From Pseudomonadota bacterium (GTDB lineage Bacteria; Pseudomonadota; Gammaproteobacteria; Legionellales; Legionellaceae), in the NCBI GenBank assembly GCA_020051095.1, contig JAGVJN010000048.1, forward strand, positions 1-37,015: a stretch of DNA of 37,015 bases, written 5' to 3'. The notes below the pieces were generated by a model that made no database searches, was not told where the DNA came from, and saw only the letters and a program-made list of their open reading frames with translations. The position numbers and the translations under genes are program-made. Positions 33,655 to 37,015 of this stretch are shown in pieces (positions within the stretch are counted from its first letter, which is position 1; the number at the start of each line of letters is the position of its first letter).

Positions 33655-34070
33655 GCAAGGTCTCCTGGTTGAATCGATAAACAAATCTCCTTCCTGGATA
33701 ACCGTTTATTGAAAATATTCGCCATATTTCACCCCTTTATCCGTCCATAGATCAAAAACCAGGTGATGATTAAATATTATACAATTTCACTTTTAATGAC
33801 ACATTACTTGCGTGCATTTAAACGCAGTTTACTGATAATGGCAAGGGCTTGTATAAAAAAAATTCCTTATGCCGGACAAAACAATCGCATGGATCAAACC
33901 CGATACCGCAGATGTTTACATATACCCCTAATCAGTCAAAATGCTAGCTTTTAGGCTTAGCGTTGTAATGGATAATTTTTAAAATAAGCCGGTGCAAAGG
34001 ACTATTAGTTTTCCTGCCAATCTATTTCATGTATGCTTGCATTTTTATAAATTATTGATAGGAATCAGGC
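33655..34070. other. Intergenic region, no convincing gene
   Basis: A 63-codon frame at 33763-33954 has a basic, low-likelihood translation and no clear support. A CCGGACAAAAC at about 33868 matches one end of the repeat element of 24699-24881 but the rest of the element is absent. GCCGGTGCAAAG near 33989 also recurs beside repeat copy 1 (21784), so these may be decayed repeat fragments. Confidence 0.4.
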
Positions 34071-34535
34071 ATGCAATATTGGCTTATGAAATCGGAACCG
34101 GATTGTTTTAGTATTGATGATTTGCGTCAACTTAAAAATCAGACAACCTGCTGGGATGGGGTTAGGAATTATCAAGCGCGTAATATGATGCGCGATGATA
34201 TGGCGATTGGTGATTTGGTTTTCTTTTACCACTCCAACTGTGATACCCCTGGAATCGTTGGCCTGGCTGAAGTAGCTTCTAAACCCTATCCCGATCACAC
34301 CGCATTTGATCCAGAAGACGACCATTATGATCCCAAAAGCATGGCTGATAATCCCCGTTGGTTTATGGTTGATGTTAAATTCAAAGAAAAATTTAATGCG
34401 ATAATCCCGTTGCATCAACTAAAAGAACAGCCTGAACTGGAAGGCATGCAACTCTTAAGAAAAGGCAATCGATTATCGGTGATGCGCATACAGCCATCCC
34501 ATTGGCACTTCATCATGAACTCGCTTAATCGATAA
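34071..34535 (+). CDS. EVE-domain protein (Thyn1-like)
   Basis: The 154-residue protein is a single EVE domain, a PUA-like fold that binds modified bases in DNA or RNA. The hallmark start YWLMKSEPDCFSIDDL is followed by WDGVRNYQARNMMRDDMAIG, VFFYHSN, GIVGLAEV and the C-terminal WFMVDVKF...L-GMQLLRKGNRLSVMRI pattern. It is intracellular, normal in length and alone in its operon. In bacteria EVE proteins are variously linked to tRNA modification and to restriction of modified DNA; nothing here decides between them. Confidence 0.93.
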   Translation: MQYWLMKSEPDCFSIDDLRQLKNQTTCWDGVRNYQARNMMRDDMAIGDLVFFYHSNCDTPGIVGLAEVASKPYPDHTAFDPEDDHYDPKSMADNPRWFMVDVKFKEKFNAIIPLHQLKEQPELEGMQLLRKGNRLSVMRIQPSHWHFIMNSLNR

Positions 34536-34661
34536 GTCTAAATTACGACTAATGTGCCTGATTATAGCGTATTTTATATGTAAACATTTGCGTTACCGTA
34601 CGATCAAAAGCAAGCAAATTGTTATATCATATGCGGGCTCCACACCTTCTATCAATAGGAC

Positions 34662-34689
34662 TTGACAGTACTAAAAACCCCAGTAAACT
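34662..34689 (+). promoter_or_regulatory. Promoter for the 227-aa orphan
   Basis: A consensus TTGACA (34662-34667) is followed after 16 bases by TAAACT (34684-34689), with AGGAG and the ATG at 34719 downstream. Confidence 0.5.
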
Positions 34690-34718
34690 GTACACTTTAT
34701 ATTTCGTAGGAGACGAAT

Positions 34719-35402
34719 ATGCCAAGCAAGTTTTATGAGTACTTTTCTTCAATTCCTAGTCGATTTCCGTCCTTTTTTTCCTCCCCCAATCCTCAGCCTG
34801 CAAACTTTGATCCCAAAGCGCAAATCGCTAAACAAAAAATGGAAGACAATCTTTCCATGGCAAAATGGTCTGTGGGTTTTGCTGCATTTTTTATTTTCAT
34901 TGAACGATCTTTGAAAAGCGATAACAAAGGGCTTACTACCTTCATGCTTGCTTTGGCCGGTGGTGGCATTTTGGGTGGGTTTTTATCCTACTCCAACCAG
35001 GGCCAACGTCGTCTAGAATCCAATAAACGTTTATCAAGTAATCTCACGGCTCTTCAGGAAATAATTGCAACTGAAATTGAATCACTATCTCAAGCTGTCT
35101 CTGATTTAAATACACATAATATTAGAGAGTTATCTACTTGGGCTAGTGAATATAAATCAGAGGATAACAGTGCTAATACTGACTTATCCAATCAATTAAC
35201 ACAAAAACAGCTGTTATCTACCCTTCGCTTGCTGCTCAACAATCAAAATATCACCGCGAGCCAATCTGAGCAAGAAAAGATCGACATTACTCAATTCTGG
35301 GCTCAAGATAAGGAAATACTTCAAAAAATGCTACTTGACAGTGCCTATAAGAAGCCAATGGATACACAATCCTATACCGAATCAACTGCACCAAAAATGT
35401 AA
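34719..35402 (+). CDS. Two-TM orphan with coiled-coil tail, 227 aa
   Basis: The N-terminus is Ser/Pro/Phe-rich (residues 1-30). A hydrophobic hairpin follows: segments about 47-62 (AKWSVGFAAFFIFIER) and 72-92 (TTFMLALAGGGILGGFLSYS). The remaining 130 residues are polar and helical, with Gln/Asn/Ser-rich coiled-coil-like stretches (LQEIIATEIESLSQAVSDLN). No known family or catalytic motif. AGGAG precedes the ATG and a good promoter is present. A 22-base palindrome separates it from the RNase gene. Confidence 0.75.
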   Translation: MPSKFYEYFSSIPSRFPSFFSSPNPQPANFDPKAQIAKQKMEDNLSMAKWSVGFAAFFIFIERSLKSDNKGLTTFMLALAGGGILGGFLSYSNQGQRRLESNKRLSSNLTALQEIIATEIESLSQAVSDLNTHNIRELSTWASEYKSEDNSANTDLSNQLTQKQLLSTLRLLLNNQNITASQSEQEKIDITQFWAQDKEILQKMLLDSAYKKPMDTQSYTESTAPKM

Positions 35403-35425
35403 CCATTTTTTAGTGGCACTGCTTC

Positions 35426-35447
35426 CCGTCCATCCATGGATGGACGG
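35426..35447. promoter_or_regulatory. 22-bp perfect palindrome between two genes
   Basis: CCGTCCATCCA (35426-35436) is followed immediately by its exact complement TGGATGGACGG (35437-35447). No T-run follows, so it is not a standard terminator. It lies 24 bases upstream of the RNase start, so it may be an operator or a processing hairpin in the leader. Confidence 0.5.
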
Positions 35448-35470
35448 CGATAATAACAGGTTTAAAACAG

Positions 35471-36826
35471 ATGCAAATACAATTTCTAGGCGCGACAAAA
35501 ACCGTCACAGGCTCAAAATATTTAATCACCTATAACAACACCAATGTTATGGTGGATTGTGGATTATTTCAGGGTGAGAAACTGTTGCGTCAAAGAAATT
35601 GGCTTAAGATGCCGTTTCATCCAGCAGCAATCCAATATGTCATTTTAACTCATGCACACATTGATCATAGCGGCTATATCCCCTTGCTGGTAAAAAATGG
35701 TTTCCGCGGAAAAATCTTTTGCAGCGAACCGACCAAAGATCTTTGTGAGATCTTATTACCCGATAGTGGTTATCTTCACGAAGAAGAAGCGCACTATGCA
35801 ATGCGTAAGGGCTATTCAAAGCACCACCCACCCTTGCCATTGTATACACAAAAAGAAGCTGAAAAATCGTTGGCTTATTTGCACCCACTCCCGTTTGATA
35901 AAGAAAACAAACTCGACGAAGATACCCATTTTTCCTTGCATTACGCCGGACATATTCTAGGTGCCTCTTTCGTTCATTTTCAACATCGGGATCGTTCCAT
36001 CCTATTTACAGGTGATTTAGGTCGCCCCAATGATCCCATTATGAATCCGCCTGCACCTCCACTAAAAGCAGATTACTTTGTCATTGAATCAACCTATGGC
36101 GATAGACTGCATGAAGCAACTGATCCAACTGAGGAACTCAGTCATATTATCCATAAAACAGTGAAACGAGGGGGCGTTATCGTCATTCCTTCTTTTGCCG
36201 TCGGTCGGGCTCAAGCGATACTGTATTCCATTTATCAACTAAAATCGCAAAACAAAATCCCTGATATTCCCGTTTTCATCGATAGCCCAATGGCCACCGA
36301 TGTGACCAAACTATTCTACAAACACCATCATTACCATCGTTTATCCGAAAAAGTGAGCCGCGAAGTTTGCCAGACTGCAACCTATATTAATTCTGTCGAA
36401 CAATCAAAAGCCCTCCATCAACATGCCATGCCCATGATCATTATTTCCGCTAGCGGAATGGCCACTGGAGGACGCGTGTTGCATCATATCCGACGTTTTG
36501 CACCCGATGATCGCAATGCCATTGTATTTTGTGGATTCCAGGCGAGCGGCACCCGTGGTGATAGACTTCTACGGGGTGAAAAGGAAATTAAAATGTTTGG
36601 CAGCATGGTACCCATCCGTGCCCAAGTGTATGAGTTATCAAACACTTCTGCTCATGTCGATTATAAAGAAATGTTAGCTTGGCTATCAAAACAGCCCACG
36701 CCACCGAAGAAAACATTTATTACCCATGGCGAGGACTCCGCTTCCGAAGCGTTGAAAATTAACGTTGAAGAGCAACTAGGCTGGGCCTGTGAAATTCCAG
36801 AGTATTTACAAAAAGTAACATTGTAA
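35471..36826 (+). CDS. MBL-fold/beta-CASP RNase
   Basis: The 451-residue protein combines a metallo-beta-lactamase domain with a beta-CASP domain. The N-terminus MQIQFLGATKTVTGSKYLIT and the metal motif HAHIDHSG (61-68) are typical; further motifs are HYAGHILGAS, LFTGDLGRP, STYGDR, then the beta-CASP region (GGVIVIPSFAVGRAQAILY, IFIDSPMATDVTKLF, IISASGMATGGRVLHHI) and the C-terminal MBL closing block with THGE. It resembles the CPSF73-like RNA-processing exonucleases widespread in bacteria. It is cytosolic and degrades or trims RNA. The leader contains a 22-base palindrome. Confidence 0.94.
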   Translation: MQIQFLGATKTVTGSKYLITYNNTNVMVDCGLFQGEKLLRQRNWLKMPFHPAAIQYVILTHAHIDHSGYIPLLVKNGFRGKIFCSEPTKDLCEILLPDSGYLHEEEAHYAMRKGYSKHHPPLPLYTQKEAEKSLAYLHPLPFDKENKLDEDTHFSLHYAGHILGASFVHFQHRDRSILFTGDLGRPNDPIMNPPAPPLKADYFVIESTYGDRLHEATDPTEELSHIIHKTVKRGGVIVIPSFAVGRAQAILYSIYQLKSQNKIPDIPVFIDSPMATDVTKLFYKHHHYHRLSEKVSREVCQTATYINSVEQSKALHQHAMPMIIISASGMATGGRVLHHIRRFAPDDRNAIVFCGFQASGTRGDRLLRGEKEIKMFGSMVPIRAQVYELSNTSAHVDYKEMLAWLSKQPTPPKKTFITHGEDSASEALKINVEEQLGWACEIPEYLQKVTL

Positions 36827-36913
36827 CTTGAATTTCTCCCTGGATAACGCTTCGCTCTGAGTGATCCTGACATATTTTTGTTCAATAAGAAAAAATTGGC
36901 AAAACCAAAGAGA

Positions 36914-36997
36914 ACCCCCTCGCCCGCGCTAGAATTTTAACCAGGGGGTCCGACCCGGATACATCGGTAACACAAGTGACCGGATACATAGGTAACA
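36914..36997. mobile_element. Probable insertion-sequence end with tandem repeats
   Basis: Two near-identical 18-base copies, CCGGATACATCGGTAACA (36955-36972) and CCGGATACATAGGTAACA (36980-36997), lie 25 bases apart. An inverted pair ACCCCCT/AGGGGGT (36914-36920, 36943-36949) precedes them. Tandem copies of GGATACAT-GGTAACA are what I recall at the ends of IS481-type elements. The transposase would lie beyond the right edge. Confidence 0.5.
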
Positions 36998-37015
36998 GTT
37001 AACATATTCTCAGAT

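Noticed and set aside
33763..33954. 63-codon plus-strand frame in the intergenic region before the EVE gene
   Set aside because: The translation is basic and featureless and overlaps repeat fragments; no relative is recognisable.

Overview
The window looks like a chromosomal segment of a Legionellaceae-type gammaproteobacterium. It is AT-rich. Ordinary household and transport genes (uppP, pncA/pncB, a tRNA-Lys, an EVE-domain protein, an MBL/beta-CASP RNase) alternate with many orphan genes. The orphans encode proteins with hydrophobic hairpins, coiled coils or eukaryote-like catalytic folds, which is the usual appearance of Dot/Icm effector candidates. The strongest lineage clue is a near-perfect tandem PmrA box (cTTAATatT-N2-aTTAATatT) upstream of a WipA/WipB-like metallophosphatase gene at 16249. 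The genus and the effector status of individual genes are inferences; no dot/icm genes lie in the window.

Layout. 1-2.6 kb: a coiled-coil gene running off the left edge (a 418-codon open frame on the minus strand), a GST-like protein and a small orphan. 3.0-4.7 kb: an XRE-cupin regulator divergent from a DUF2000-ybaK pair, with two palindromic operators between them; the pair is followed by what looks like the first codons of a lost tRNA-editing gene. 4.7-7.3 kb: a cyclase-family hydrolase and a TPC-type P1B ATPase in one minus-strand operon. 7.4-12.5 kb: orphan island with a cytosolic unknown, two divergent paralogous membrane-hairpin proteins, a Ser/Cys-rich membrane protein, two MITE-like palindromic repeats and a triple-YbjQ tail-anchored protein. 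12.6-16.1 kb: periplasmic MBL hydrolase, tRNA-Lys(CTT), EamA transporter, Thivi_2564-like small protein and a short chromate transporter. 16.2-24.4 kb: WipB-like phosphatase, uppP, a serine-hydrolase-fold protein lacking its catalytic residues, a PP2C phosphatase with its DGHGG segment moved to the C-terminal side of the domain, and a 772-residue multipass orphan. 24.4-28.9 kb: small lipoprotein, a membrane-anchored orphan coupled to an NAPE-PLD-type MBL lipoprotein, and the pncB-pncA NAD salvage operon. 29-37 kb: membrane orphans, a prokaryotic pentameric ligand-gated channel homologue, a DAACS symporter, an EVE protein, a beta-CASP RNase and, at the right edge, tandem repeats resembling an IS481-type insertion-sequence end.

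Most notable: the rearranged PP2C domain (20244-21755), the PmrA box at 16185-16204, the triple YbjQ protein, the apparent pseudo-serine-hydrolase, and a two-copy MITE-like family whose arms consist of variable numbers of GTGCCC/GAGCCC hexamers, one copy flanked by TA. All family assignments come from reading motifs by eye; no database search was run.
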